Part shown: piece after piece, positions 12,901 to 25,309 of the stretch
Layout: every line of letters starts with the position of its first letter
Position numbering within the stretch: position 1 is the stretch's first letter
Assembly (NCBI GenBank): GCA_021018815.1
Contig: JAITYX010000066.1
Location: 2,888,001 to 2,952,000, forward strand
Direction: 5' to 3'
DNA from: Talinum fruticosum
Taxonomy: Eukaryota; Streptophyta; Magnoliopsida; Caryophyllales; Talinaceae
DNA length: 64,000 nucleotides
Program-made: the position numbers and the translations under genes
The notes under the pieces: model-generated
Database searches by the model: none
Told to the model about the DNA's origin: nothing
Seen by the model: only the letters and a program-made list of their open reading frames with translations

Positions 12901-13251
12901 AACTTTCCACCAATCTTCCCCTTAGCCCACCCACTCTAAGTAAACATAATTAGTCACCTTCCCTTTACACTAATCCCTTTGCTACTCTTACCACCTAATT
13001 ACCCCCTTCTTATTACCCTTTTCCTTCTCTTGTTTTTATAGTATTACTTAAATTAAATCCACATAAATAGCACACGCGGTCTCGGGTTTTATATTTAGCT
13101 AGCTCAGAGTAGAAAATTTGAAGGAAACAATCAATATATTTTACTAATTATAGTCACGCGAACTAATAATAATTCGCCTAAATAAATTTATGAATATATA
13201 TCCACATAGATATTTTAGTTATTCGACCTACTAAAAATCTCGGGTCTCACA
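9960..13251 (-). repeat. LTR of the gypsy element (3' LTR in element orientation)
   Basis: This uninterrupted 3292-bp LTR begins TGTAACACTCC and ends GGGTCTCACA on the plus strand. It matches 14281-22905 once that copy's insertions are removed. Over the first 160 bp I counted about eight differences from the other LTR, so the insertion is not recent. A pyrimidine-rich, GC-richer block (about 12270-12880) gives long open frames on both strands, probably compositional. Confidence 0.85.
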
Positions 13252-13288
13252 TTTCTTCCCCATTTAAAAGAATTTTGTCCTCGAAATT
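13247..13288 (-). pseudogene. C-terminal pol remnant of a Ty3/gypsy element
   Basis: On the minus strand this stretch encodes NFEDKILLNGEEM followed by a stop. It resembles the last residues of pol in many plant chromoviruses, where they overlap the polypurine tract and run into the 3' LTR. Here the stop falls inside the LTR. Only this tail remains, and it fixes the element's orientation and superfamily. Confidence 0.7.
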
Positions 13289-14280
13289 CGGAACAGTGGT
13301 ATCTAAGATAAGTAAGATATAATCACATATACATGAGGCATACTAGTATACTTAACATAGAAGGAAACTCAATTAGACATCCACGGTTACTTGGAATTCC
13401 TAAGGGAGTCTATATGGGTTAATGAGTTCCGGCCTCCTCTATACCATCGTTTTCGTGCGTTTGCTCACTCTATTATGGGGCCCGAGGAGCAAATCGCGTC
13501 GAAAAGGGCAAAAGTTGGCTTGGAATGATTCCACTGTTGGCTTTTAAATTGATTATTAATGTTTCTACCAAATACATGAACCCACTCATACCCACACAAT
13601 CAAGACAAAGCACACGTAAACTAGCTATTCTCGTTATTTGTTCGTCTAACTCAACAGGACTTGCAGGTATCCCTAAGCTTGGGAAGTTGGAACCTCAAAA
13701 ATCTATTCGGAAGGTTAGTGGCTATCAAGGGATCCGTTACATCATTGTGCACATCAACCTTACCACTTCCCTTCCCACTAGCTATCTAACAAGGTTAAGT
13801 CACATGGTCATTACTAACTCTTCGCATATTACCCGAAGTGTACCCATAGAATCACACATGCACATAATATAAAAAGATTCAATCACTCAAACATATAGGC
13901 ACATAGGCTCATAAGTCAAATCACATAACTCATCTTCCAGCTAGTCACATAAGCAATTAAATCAACGAAGTCCTAGAGGTAGAGGTTTCTAATGCGGGAC
14001 TCAGTGAAACCAATGAGTAATGAACCGGAAATAAAATTCTAGCCACACTCAATCACAAACTTAGCACCCACAAGTCACTCACCTATAACCTTAATGGGCG
14101 GTTTACAGTCCAACTAATGGAACTAAGTCAACGAGGTAATCACTTATAAGTCGGAGGTTGCACTTAAGGTCATACGTATGTCTGCCACAAATAAAGCACA
14201 TAATTACATAATAAGGATCCTAGACGGCTATATGCAATGCAAACTTAACGTCACTAAAATCTATGGTCTAATACCATATT
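13252..14280 (-). other. Short interior of the non-autonomous gypsy element
   Basis: The 1029-bp region between the LTRs has no gag or pol domain apart from the terminal remnant. On the minus strand it starts with a primer-binding site and ends with the purine tract AAATGGGGAAGAAA (13252-13265). A plus-strand frame at 13525-13872 has no recognisable motif and opposes the element orientation, so I do not treat it as a gene. Confidence 0.8.
14265..14276 (-). other. Primer-binding site of the gypsy element
   Basis: The minus strand reads TGGTATTAGACC four bases after the LTR terminus. It resembles the initiator-Met tRNA primer-binding site, with differences at three positions that may be mutation or a variant primer. 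Confidence 0.65.
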
Positions 14281-14937
14281 TGTAACACCCCAAAACACAC
14301 CGTAGGAGTATTACATCACCGAGTTCCTCAAAGGAACTCCCAAGGCTCTTTCAGGTGTTGGTTTGGATTTCTAACTCCAACGTAAAGGTAATCGAGGTGA
14401 TTTTTTCAAAAGAGTTTAGAGTTTTCTAAAAATTTCGGTAGAATTCTGTTTGTAATATGGTCTATTTCCAAGATCTTAAAACCCTAAAACCTTGCATAAA
14501 AATAATAATAAATCTCAACGAGCCACACTCTCGAAGTATATAACTCAATGGCCACACGTCGGAGTCCAACCAATCATGCATAAAAACTTAAAACAATATA
14601 AATGGTTCATTATACATCCGGTACAAACTATATGAACTTAATTACAAGCTACAACACTTAGAAACATGGAATGCATGTCAGCTTGAGTAGTCACTTTAGC
14701 AATCAACAATCAGCAAACAACAAATCGAAAATGACATGTAGGAGTCCAAGTATATGCTAAAGTATGAGACACACCTTCCGAGAGTATACCTGCAACACTG
14801 GGGAAGGGAAAAGGGGGAATTTGTAGGCTGAGCAAACCATGAGCTCACCGAAAAGTCTTACACTCTTAAAACGGAAAGTACTTCACACATACTAGCGGTA
14901 ATAATCATTGAGAAAACAAGAATAGCACAATAGGAAT

Positions 14938-16514
14938 TAAAGGTTTGCTCGGGGAGAGTCCGAGTCACCCTAGAGGGGGTGAATAGGGTGATAGAAGTTT
15001 TTCGTGGAAATGTTAGCTCTTTTGTTAACGAAGAGACAGAGACGATTCCGAGTCAAACAGCGAGGTCGAATAGCTTGGACTCGGAAATGCTATCACGAAT
15101 AAACAAGCAAGTCAAGTAGGAGTAATATGACTGTCCGAGTCTAGAATGAACTTAGAAAGATAACACTTAGAAATTACGTGGAAACCCTCCCGGGGCAAAA
15201 ACCACGGACCGTGTCAATCCGGACACGAAGTCAAATCCACTATTTTGAGTCCACAAAATACCGTGAACTGATCGAACCCGAGTTGCTCCCTTAGACAACT
15301 CTATACAAGTTTTCCTAGACTCGAAATTCCCTTATCCGATCTAGTACTTCCTAGCTGATATAACCCTTACAGCTAGGGACAACTAAGCTGAGTTAACCCT
15401 TACGAGCTTAGTCAAGGGACCTTATAAAGAAAGTAAGAAAGAGTTTGTAACTAAGTACAAGACCTTACAACTCGGAAGGTAATGAATTACGGAATAAGAG
15501 TTGTAAGTAGAAGATTGAGAATGAATACAAGGACTTTGCACAAGTACGTATATTAATAATAAGTTCGGCAATCTTCAAGTCTTATGAAGTGGCTTCTATT
15601 TATAGATGACCAGGCAGAGTAGTCGTTATCTTCATCTGCTGACCGAGAGTCCTCTGTGGACCGTTGATAGAAGCTTTCGAGTCACTCGGAAAGTATCCGT
15701 TGTAATGTGAACGTTGGACAACGGTTTAACTCTCTTGGAAGTCCCAAAACCATTGGCGGTGTCTTAAAAGATAAGGTGGAAACCACCGTTAAGCTTAGCG
15801 TTCCAGTTTTCCAGATTTGGAAACAGACAGCCACGACACAATCTTACGGGACTTGGAGCGAGAGAAGGTGAAAAGCCATGTGTGCTTGGTGATTTGACGT
15901 TCGAAGCCGGTTACTTTTGTAGTTTGAAAAGTGTATCCTCGATTGAATAACCTACAAAAGTAAATCAATTTTGGTTCTCAAAGTATAAAATACTTTGGTC
16001 CAAGATTAGACACGAGATAATAAAATAATTATGATAATTAATCAACTAATTATCCGAGTCGAAGAGAAGTGGAATATTCTGAGTCTAATAACTATATAAC
16101 TCAAAATTCCATCCGACTTAGTCTAAGCGATAGATCAAGATAAGTAAAGAATATCGAGTGAGATAACTTGATATAAACTAAGTATGAAACAGACTAGAGG
16201 TACCGACTCTAATGAAATAGAGTTTATAATCGAAGCCGGTTTCGAGTGAGAGAAGGTGAAACACTAGTCCACTCAATCTGATAAATCGAGTGATCGTTGG
16301 ACTCGGAACAAATAATCGGTTTTCGAGTCACTTAAAGAAGCGCAATAAACACATGAAGTGCAAGTCGTAGTACTTAGAGAGGATACCATTTCATTCGAAA
16401 AGTTTCTAAAACATAGAGAATGCCTTGGAATCAAAACTCTATAAATACGAGATGGTTATTCCTAATTCATGTAATGTAACTCGAAATGCGTTGAGCAAGG
16501 TGTCCGAGTCTTCG
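14938..16514 (-). mobile_element. SIRE-type copia solo LTR
   Basis: This 1577-bp insert is the reverse complement of the LTR family at 26478, 36110 and 45093. It shares the GTGACTTAG...CCGAG terminal text, the CTGTAAGGGTTA segment and a TATA box (TATAAATA, minus strand, 15597-15604). The duplication is GGAAT at 14933-14937 and AGAAT at 16515-16519, one substitution apart. The left gypsy LTR has the empty site. No interior or second LTR is present, so it is a solo LTR left by LTR-LTR recombination. Confidence 0.85.
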
Positions 16515-17889
16515 AGAATATAAATACTCGTTGATGAAATTCTTTACAACATAATGATCATAACACTTCGATCATTTAAACACATAGTTTCGCAATTAAT
16601 GACAACTCTTTTGGAACCGATTCAACTTTAAACAAAGTGGTGCAGCCACCAATACTTTCTTTCAAATACTCCTAGTTCAAAATTGAATCATTACTACTAA
16701 ATTACTTCTCATGAATCACTTGCAATGAATCTCTTTTTGTGAATCACTTCTTAGGTTGTGGACTCAAACTAGCACTTTGCAATTTCTCATAATTTCTTTG
16801 GTTTCTCTTAATTTTTCTTGTTTCTCTAGGGCGCAACCCCGAATAAAAGGCTCCGGGGACCTTTCTAGGAAGATTCCAATCGGGCATCCTACTACACCAG
16901 GATCCCTAGCTACCGACCCCAAGCAAGAATCCTTCCTTGTGCTAAACGATCCTAGCAAGGTTGATTCAAAACAATTTCTTCAACACATTCATTCATCAAG
17001 CTTGTTTCATTTATCAAGCTTGTTTCAAACTGCATTCTCAAATCGGTGTCACTTCTTAGAAATACGTTTTCATGTTTGAAAAGCATATATCGTGAAAATC
17101 ACATTCAAGTATCGATCTGCGTTTAACATAGAACTCCTTACAATACTAACTTTTGAACAACATTTGAAATCAAGTTGCTTTACAAGTCAAGCATCTCAAT
17201 GGTAAGGTTTAACATCCAAAGCTAGCATATTTATTCAAGTATTCGCCCAAATATCTCACATCTACTCGTATTCATCCACATTCTTCTCAAGCAAGAATTC
17301 CCTATTCCCATCTCGCGTAATTCTCGTCTCACTCTACTTCCAAAAACACAATTAATCAATATAGATACATACTCTCTTGATACTCCAATTTCCCGTTCCT
17401 CTTCTATACCCCAACGTCCGTTCCCCGAATTCACTTTTAGGCCCAATGAGTTCGGAAATAAAACTTCTCCGATCCACAATAACTACAAGTAGTTACAATC
17501 TAACTTCAAACGTCCTAATTTCTCACAAATTGTCATCGTTACCTCAAATTCTCATCTTATGACTCTACCTTATTAATCATATCTTTCTCGCCCATGCTCC
17601 GTCATATAACTCTTAATTTCGTTTTACCACTTAAATTCCCTTTGCTCCGCTTATCTTCGAGTTTAGTTCAATCGCAACGATTTAAATATGTTTTGAACTC
17701 AATTAACCTAGCAATCACCCACTTCTCATTCCCATGCCTCAATTGTTCATCAATCAATAAGGCTCATACTACCCCTTTATAATCCAAATAATTATTTCCC
17801 GATATCAGCAATTACCTCTTAAAGCCGCAAATTCAAGAAATCTCTAAGGGTTTAATATGAAACATTAGCTCCTAATTCGCACCCAAATT

Positions 17890-20800
17890 TGTAACGCCCC
17901 AAAACCTGCCTCTAGGAGTATTATATCGCGAGTTGCTCAAAAGGAACTCCTAAGGCTGATCAAGGTGGTTTCCCGTTTGGTTTTGAAATTTCTAAAAATT
18001 TTGGCGAGTTACGTTTGAAATATGGCCTAACTCATAAGCTAAAAGCCTTAAAAATCCTGCATAAAAATCACAATAAAACTCAACGAGCCACACGTTCGAA
18101 GTATACAAATCAATAGCCATACGCCGAAGTATATTCACAACCACGTAAACCAAGTTTCAAACCGGTTTAGAACCCAAGTTACAAACTAAGTTAAAACTAA
18201 ATTACAATCGCTCAAAAGTAAAATTACCATTTGGCTTATCGGAGCTACTAGTGCGCGTACATCCAACTTCACTATACATTACTGCATAATTACATAAGTA
18301 ACCGCCTATATACAACATGCTAAACCTGAAAACACATAAAACCAAACTTCAACTCTTGACCATCATGAACTTTAGTCGGGGAAGAGGCGGAACAACCATC
18401 TCGGGGGTACTCGCAATCGGGGATGGGGAATTTATTGGGGTGAGCAAACCACGAGCTCACCGGAAAGTCTTACACTCTTAAAACGGAAAGTACTTTACAC
18501 ATATAACCAGTAATAATCATTGAGAAAACAAGAATAGCATAATAGGAATATAGATACTCATTAATGAAATTCTTTGTAACATTAAGATCATAACACTTCA
18601 ATAATTTAACGACAAGATTTGCCATCATGAAAAACTCTTTTTGGAACTTAATCCTCTTCAAACAAAGTGGTGCAACCACCAATACTTTCTCTCAAATACT
18701 TTCAACCAGAAATTGAATCATTTCTACTAGATCACTTCTCATGAATCACTTTTAATGAATTTCTTCCGGTGAATCACTTCCTAAGTTGTGGACTCGAACT
18801 AGCACTTCGCAATTTCTCATAATTTCTCTGAATTCTCCGGGACGTGACCCCGAATAAAAGGCTCCGGGATCTATCTAGGAAGATTCCAATCGGGCATCCT
18901 ACTACACCAGGACCCCTAGCTAGCCCCCTAGGTGGAATCCTTCCTTGTGCTAAACGATCCTAGCAAAGTCGATTCAAAACAATTTCTTTAACACATTCAC
19001 TCATCAAGCTTGTTTCAAACAACATTCTCAAATAAGTGTCACTTCTTAGAAATACGTTTTCACGTTGGAAAAGCATATATCGCGAAAATCACATTCAAGT
19101 ATCATTCTGCTAAAACATAGAACTTCTTTCAAAACTAACTTTTGAACAACAGTTGGAATCAAGTTGCGTTACAAGTCAAGCATCTCCATGGTAAGGTTCA
19201 ACATCTAAATCTAGCATAATTATTCAAGTCTTCGCCCAAGTATCTCACATATACTTGTATTCATCCACATTTTCCGCAAGCAAGAATTCCCTATTCCCAT
19301 CTACGTAATTCTCCTCTCACTCGCTTCCAAAACCACAATTAATCAATATAGATACATACTCTCTTGATACTCCAATTTTTCCATTCCTCTCCTATATTTC
19401 AACGTTTGCTTTTCCTTGACTCAATTCATTTTCAAGCTAAACGAATTCAAGAATTAAACTTCTCGACCCACAATAATCACAAGTAGCCGCCACTTAACCC
19501 AAAAGTCCCAACTCTTCACAAGTTGTCATCTTTACCTCGATTTCTCATATTATGTTTCCACATTACTAACCAACTCTTTCTCACCCATACTCAGCCATAT
19601 AACCCTTAATTTCACTTTACCACTCAAGTTCCTCTAACTTCACTTATCTTCAAGTTTAATTCAGTCTCAAAGACTTAGATATGTTCTAAACTTAATCTAA
19701 CCTAACCATCGCCCGCTTACCACTTCTATGTCTCACTTGTGCATTACTCAAGATAAACTCACACTCCCCTGTTTTTACTCCGAATTATGGATTCACAATG
19801 TCCATAATTACCTTCCAACACAGTAATTCGGGAAGTCTTTAAAGCTCAATTAACTTATAATTTGCACCTAAATCATAACTTGTTCATCTCTAATTGCTAA
19901 CTTAAATTTCCATATTACTCCTTAGGCGTAAGCAACCTAACTTCATCAAATTTCCAGGTTCCTAATTCAGCCTCAACAACATAATCAAATTCTCTCATAT
20001 CCCAACTCTGGTTCTAACTACTTCCTAAATTCATTCTATAACATAAACATTCAATATTCACAACAAATTTAATTGGGTTTTGAAATTACTATAAATTTAA
20101 AGTATAAGACTACTCACCTTGAATTAGGAATAAAGGTTTCGTTGAATTTCAGATTAGCCTAGGTCAGTTTCTTCGTTTCCTTTCTCTTCCTTTGCTACCG
20201 AGGCTCGGTCTCGGTTCTACCTTGCCGCCTTCTCGCTCACCGCCTACTTACGCCCGCCGGTCGCAGTCTTCCGGTTCATCGGCCGCCTCTCTCTAACCCT
20301 CATGCTCGCTTCCTCTCTTTGGGTGTCAATTTCCCCTCCTTTGTGCCCTCGCTCCTTTCCCGCGTTCGCTGGTCACCTTTCCTTAGTGCGTTATTCGGTG
20401 CGCCGGCTTCCGGCCTCTTGTCCGGCTCTCGCACTCGCTCTCCCTTTCTCTCTCGCCTCTCCTTTATATCGCTTTCCCTGCTCCCGGTTCTGCTCCTTCT
20501 TCTTTCATCTCGTTTCGGTGAGCTTCCTTCCTTTCCCGAGCCTTCTTTCCTTTTCCCCTTTTTTTCATTTAATCTCTTTCCTTTCTTTTCCCCTTTTTTC
20601 GTGGCTTTTCCACATACTGCCAACACACACTACTTATAGTAACCTCTCATCTCACTTACCCACATAGTTAGTTTCCTTCATTATCTCTTTGTTTTCTTTT
20701 TTTTTCTTTTGTTTTTGGCTTGGATAATCTCAAGGTAAAGATAGAACTAGTTAGTGTAAATTATCTCGGGTTTAATTACTTGGTCCAGGAGGGGAATCGG

Positions 20801-20939
20801 GAGGAAATAATATAATCCGCTAATTTATTTATAAAAGCATGTACAATTAAGAACTCGTAGTAAATAAAATAATTTACTCGCCAATCACTAAATTTAATTT
20901 AATCCTATAATCGATCTACTTAAAATCTCGGGTCTCACA
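17890..20939 (-). mobile_element. Ty3/gypsy solo LTR nested in a related LTR
   Basis: The 3050-bp insert begins TGTAACGCCCC and ends TCGGGTCTCACA, with the 5-bp duplication AAATT (17885-17889 and 20940-20944). The left gypsy LTR has the uninterrupted target. Its ends and much of its interior are homologous to the host LTR but clearly more divergent than the two host LTRs are from each other, so it belongs to a sister subfamily. It has its own pyrimidine-rich block (about 20170-20620) with overlapping open frames. Confidence 0.88.
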
Positions 20940-21806
20940 AAATTACAACTTCTTCATCCTCAAATTTCTAATTGAAATCTCCATATCACCCATCCAACTT
21001 TAGCAACTAATTCCGTTAGAATTTCTAGGTTCCCAAATCCACCTTAACAAACTCAATCGGATTTTCTTATGTTGTAATTAAGCCATAGCTACTTCCTAAA
21101 TTCACTCTATAGTACACACATTCAATATTCACAACAAACATTTAATATTCACAACAAATTCCAATTGAGCTTCAAAATTACTAATAGTTTAGAATATAAG
21201 ACCACCCACCTTGAATTAGGGATTAAGTAATTGATTTGGATGAATTGATTCGGGTTCCTTGCCCTCCTCTTCTTCCCGTTCTGTCTTTGACTATCTCTAT
21301 CTCGTGTTCTCCCCCTCTCGCTGCTTCGCTCCTTTTTAGCCTCAATCTCCCTTTGCCCGGTTCTTGCTCGGTCTCTCGCTTTCCCGTTCTGTTTCTTATT
21401 CTCGGTTCTCTTGGTCTCAACCTCTCGATTGACCTTGCTCGTTCGCCGGCCAAGCCACCGTTTTCTTACTCACCGACCGCTGCGCGCCGCCCGCTGGCTT
21501 CCCCTCCCACGGTAGTTGTTCCTTTCTCCCGTCCTCCCTCTCTCTCGCTCTGTCCCAGTCTCTCGCTCTTTCCTTCGCTCACCGTCTACCCGCGTGCGTC
21601 GGCTACTCGTCCTTGGGTCCGTCGGCTGCCGTGCTTACCGGCCTCATCTCTCTCTCTTTGGCCATTGCCCAAGCTCCCTCTCGCTCTCCATTCTCCCTCT
21701 CCTCTTTCTTTCTTTCGGCTCCACTCGCTTCGTTTCGGTTCCTCTTCTTTTCTTGCTCGGGCAGCCCTTCTACTTCTTCTCCCGTGCCTTCTTTTCTTAT
21801 CACTTA

Positions 21807-22496
21807 GGGCATGTTTAGTTAGGGGAAATATTTTTCTAGGAAATTATTTTTCATGGGAAAATGAATTTCAAAGGAAAACGATTTTCTACCCACATTTTCC
21901 TTTGTTTGGTAGAAGAAAAAATAATTTTCTAAAATATCTACTTAAATGCAAAAACCAACCATAAAAACCCCATATATATGAAAAGAATAAGTAAATAACT
22001 AATTCAGCTTCAAAACCTATATATATATATATTGAGCACCTAAATTTGATAAGTTTGTACATCTCCCTATGATCAAACTTTTTCATATATAAAATAATAG
22101 AAATTAAAAAATAAAAAACAAATACTGTAAAAAAACTTTTCATCTATGAACTTTACAACAAAAAATGGAAAAAGATAAGGACAAAACTTGAAAAAAAGAA
22201 ATTAAAGGTGGCAAAATAAGAGAAGTTTAGAACTTGAACTCCCATTGATAGGACTTTATTTTCCCTTGATTAAGGTAGAGGAAAATTAACTTCCTTCCTC
22301 ATAAAAGGAAATTTATTTTCCCTTGATTGAGGTAGAGGAAAATTAACTTCCTTCCTCATAAAAGAAAATTTATTTTCCCTTGATTGAGGGAAATTATTTT
22401 CTCCCAGAAAATATTTATCCACCACTTATGCTACCAAATATCGGAAAATAAAATGATAATTTTCGAGAAAATATTTTTCACTAAAACAAACACACC
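21807..22496. mobile_element. MITE-like insertion, possibly PIF/Harbinger (Tourist) type
   Basis: The left LTR lacks this 690-bp segment. Its ends form an imperfect inverted repeat: GGGCATGTTTAGTT on the left and the complement of a GGTGTGTTTGTTTT-like end on the right. Inner text is rich in mirrored GAAAATAATTTTC motifs. No transposase is present. The flanks (TTA on the left, CAA on the right) could be a mutated 3-bp duplication, but this is not clean. The superfamily is therefore uncertain. Confidence 0.65.
22251..22395. repeat. 57-bp tandem repeat inside the MITE-like insertion
   Basis: The motif TTCCCTTGAT recurs at 22261, 22318 and 22375, an exact 57-bp period, with a nearly identical sequence between. 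About 2.5 units are present. Confidence 0.85.
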
Positions 22497-22905
22497 AATC
22501 TCCCTTTTTTTTTTTCCTTTTGCGGTGACTTCACCAGCTAATGCCACCACAACTCAACTTTCCACTAATCTTCCCCTTAGCCCACCTACTCCAAGTAAAC
22601 ATAATTAGTCACCTTCCCTTTACACTAATCCCTTTGCTACTCTTAACACATGATTGCCCCCTTCTTATTACCCTTTTCTTTCTCTTGTTTTTATAGTATT
22701 ACTTAGATTAAATCCACATAAATAGCACATGCGGTCTCGGGTTTTATATTTAGCTAGCTCGGGCAGAAAATTAAAAGGAAACAATTAATTGATTTTACTA
22801 ATTATAGTCACGCGAACTAATAATAATTCGCCCAAATAAATTTACGAATACATATCCACGTAGATATTTTATTTATTGGACCTACTTAAAATCTCGGCTC
22901 TCACA

Positions 22906-23142
22906 CTTTTCTCGTTTCACAATACTTGTCACTTTACAATTCCAATGACATATTAAATATTAGTTTACCAATTTTATCCTTATTAATGGCTTTGTTTCTC
23001 TTCTTTTTCCATTAAATTTCTTCATTTTCAATGAAATATTGGGGGTAACTTGGTCTTTTAACACAAACTTTGTCATGAATTTTGTGTTTCCTTGATATTC
23101 CCTCATAACCTTAAAATGACATGTATTTTAAAACGGAGGGAG
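22906..23142. mobile_element. Stowaway MITE, right fragment
   Basis: The segment ends with GTATTTTAAAACGGAGGGAG followed by TA, the classic Stowaway terminal inverted repeat, and repeats near its left edge the text interrupted at 9959. Together the fragments make a MITE of about 270 bp, a normal Stowaway size. The first five bases are the gypsy target-site duplication. Confidence 0.85.
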
Positions 23143-23144
23143 TA

Positions 23145-24960
23145 TTTTTGAAATGGATAATTACTTTGGTAAAGACTGCAATCAACATGGTGGAACTCTC
23201 AATCTATGCACCCCTATACCTTAATCCGGAAGTGATCTTGCTAAATTATCATTTGTAAGAATATTGAAAATCACAATAAAAAATAATAATACGTAAAGAC
23301 CAATTTTAATCTCGAAACGTTGCATAAATATTGCCTTGGACGTTATATATGGATGACACCTTAAATCCGCATGTAAATTAGTATGTGTTCCTATGAGTAT
23401 ATAACTCTCATCGTCACGTTTATATACATTTCCATGCATGCATATATGTCATATTTTTAATATAAATTTAATAATGTGGTTTGTAAAAGCATATGCTCCT
23501 AAGAGTATGATATAAGAATTGAAATCTACCGCGTAAGTTGGGTAAAGTTTAAGATGGGGAGTGAATGGTTGGAAACTTATCTATCATTCTTGAATTACCA
23601 CCTCACTTTTTGCTTTAATGATTGTAGTAATATGATTAAAATTTCTTTTTTAACAAATATTCGCTTAGGGTTTTCAATAATTACAAAATGACTAACAAGT
23701 CTATAAATTACTTCTTTCTTAAAAGAGTAAATGTTATTTTTGAAATAGTTAAGGGATATCCTATAATAACCACAACTGGTTAATTGCAAAGGAAAATTGA
23801 CCTTAAGCCATTGGGTTAATTTTCCTTGGACGAAGAAAGTTGAAAGGATAGTTTGAGCAATGCACATGTCACGTATGTGAAGCACTTGAGAAGGTAGAAT
23901 GATCATTATTCCCCGATTCATATGAAGGCTTTGTAATTCAATTGAGGAGAGAGAAAGAGAGAGAGAGAGGGAGGGGGAGAGAGAGAGAGAGAGAGTAGGA
24001 AAGAGGTGTTGAAGCGTGTTGAGGACAAAGCGGAAGAAGTAGAAGAACAAAGAGAATTGGAGACATCGACACCTTGGTTTAGAGTTCATCGAAGCGTGTA
24101 AATAAGGAAATTAATTGATCTAGGCATCCGAAGAAGAAAAGGAAACTCGGTTTCATTGGGTTAGTTTTCCAGTTGTTTCGTTTTTCCATTAAAGGTTGAA
24201 TGGGTTGTTTTTTTTTTTTTAGTTTCTACTGATTGTGGTGATTATGTGTTTGAAAATGGTCCGAAGTTGGTTAAATTGGAGGCAATTAGTTACGATTGTG
24301 AAATTTTTTACTAGGGATAGGTTTGTGCGGGTTGGGGGTTTTGTAAATAGGTTGATTCTCGTTGTAATTGAATTGAATGGTTTTTGATGGGAGTCTAATT
24401 ATGTTTACTGAGAAGTGGTTGAACTTTTGGGTTAATGGGGGCGGGGATAGTGGTTACGAATTTACATGTTTGTTGGGGCGATTGTTGTTTTGGACTTTTG
24501 TTTTGAAGAGGGTGGATTTTATTATGGGGGAATGTATTGTACTTGATGAAGTTCATTGATGAGTGCTCCATTAACTTAGCCTTCGGTGGGAGGTGTGGGG
24601 TAATTGGCGATGTGCATTATCGTATAGGTTTTCCATGGGAATGGTTGCTGATATCCTCGGATGTCCGGCAGGGAAATTGATATTACCTCCATTTGGTTGT
24701 TTGGTTTACATTGGAGAATGCATGTAATTAAGCCATGTATTGCATTTTTCATGGCCATAAGTTTGGATATGTTTAGTGCTTCGATTATCCGGAAGAATTA
24801 TTATTGATATCCTGGAATTAGCACTTTGTAGTTACTGGTATTACGTATTGTAATGGGTGCTTTTACCATTGTTGTTTGTTCTGATTTTTTGAGGTTTGGT
24901 TAGAAGATGGTGTTACTCGTTGTTTATATTATACGAAGAGAAACTATTTGTGGTCTTTTA
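23145..24960. other. Spacer with a GA microsatellite; no gene recognised
   Basis: A GA-rich microsatellite lies at about 23944-23996. Open frames on the plus strand from 24377 to 24760 could belong to the mobile-domain relic that follows, but show no motif I can name. No terminal repeats were found here for the element that the relic would belong to. Confidence 0.45.
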
Positions 24961-25309
24961 GGATGTCAAAATGTTTTGTGGTAGTGGCAATGGAAGTGGA
25001 CGCAATGGGTGGGAGAGGGCAGCTACAAAGAGGAAGGAAGCGAGATGATATTCAATAGGTTAGGGTTAGTCCTAAAAGGCCGAGAGGGATAAAGGAGGAG
25101 GCATAGAAGAGAAGTAAAGTTTTAAGGGAGGGGAAAGATGCTGTGAAACCGATGGTTGAGGGAAGAAGTGATGAGTCCGAGTTTGGGGAGGAGATTGTGG
25201 AAGTAAGGGTTGGTAGCCGAAGCGACAAGCAAAAACAGGTGATCGGGATGGCCAAAGTAGTGTTAAGGGGAAGAGGCGAAGAAGCGCGACCGAGAAAGAA
25301 GGGGTTGCA

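Larger units (their letters stand above)
9960..22905 (-). mobile_element. Non-autonomous Ty3/gypsy element with 3.3-kb LTRs and nested insertions
   Basis: Two related LTRs (9960-13251 and 14281-22905) enclose only 1029 bp. The whole is flanked by the 5-bp duplication CTTTT (9955-9959 and 22906-22910). Read on the minus strand, each LTR starts TGTGAG or TGAGAG-like and ends GTGTTACA. The interior starts with a TGGTATTAGACC primer-binding site and ends with a pol C-terminal remnant and a purine tract. Gag, protease, reverse transcriptase and integrase core are absent, so the element resembles a large retrotransposon derivative (LARD) mobilised in trans. The remnant is of the kind seen at the end of Tekay/Del-type chromovirus pol. 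The right LTR carries three later insertions. Confidence 0.85.
14281..22905 (-). repeat. LTR of the gypsy element (5' LTR in element orientation), carrying three insertions
   Basis: The LTR begins TGTAACACCCC and ends CGGCTCTCACA on the plus strand. Removing inserts at 14938-16514, 17890-20939 and 21807-22496 leaves about 3.3 kb, the same as the uninterrupted left LTR. The left LTR shows the empty site for each insertion. As in the left copy, a pyrimidine-rich block (about 21240-21800) opens long frames, one of 242 codons, with no domain recognised. Confidence 0.85.

Noticed and set aside
12170..12953. Ser/Leu/Pro-rich and Arg/Glu-rich frames on opposite strands
   Set aside because: Same LTR block as above; mirrored low-complexity translations are expected from a pyrimidine-rich strand.
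15000..16500. Considered as an internal region of the gypsy element
   Set aside because: It is the reverse complement of the SIRE-type LTR family and has its own near-perfect 5-bp duplication.
20300..20667. Three overlapping frames of about 110 codons
   Set aside because: They lie within the nested gypsy solo LTR's pyrimidine-rich block with no motif.
21236..21964. 242-codon plus-strand frame
   Set aside because: It crosses from a pyrimidine-rich LTR block into a later MITE-like insertion, is low complexity, and the equivalent frame in the other LTR is not conserved in length.
23595..24089. 164-codon minus-strand frame
   Set aside because: Part of it is the translated GA/CT microsatellite; the remainder has no motif.
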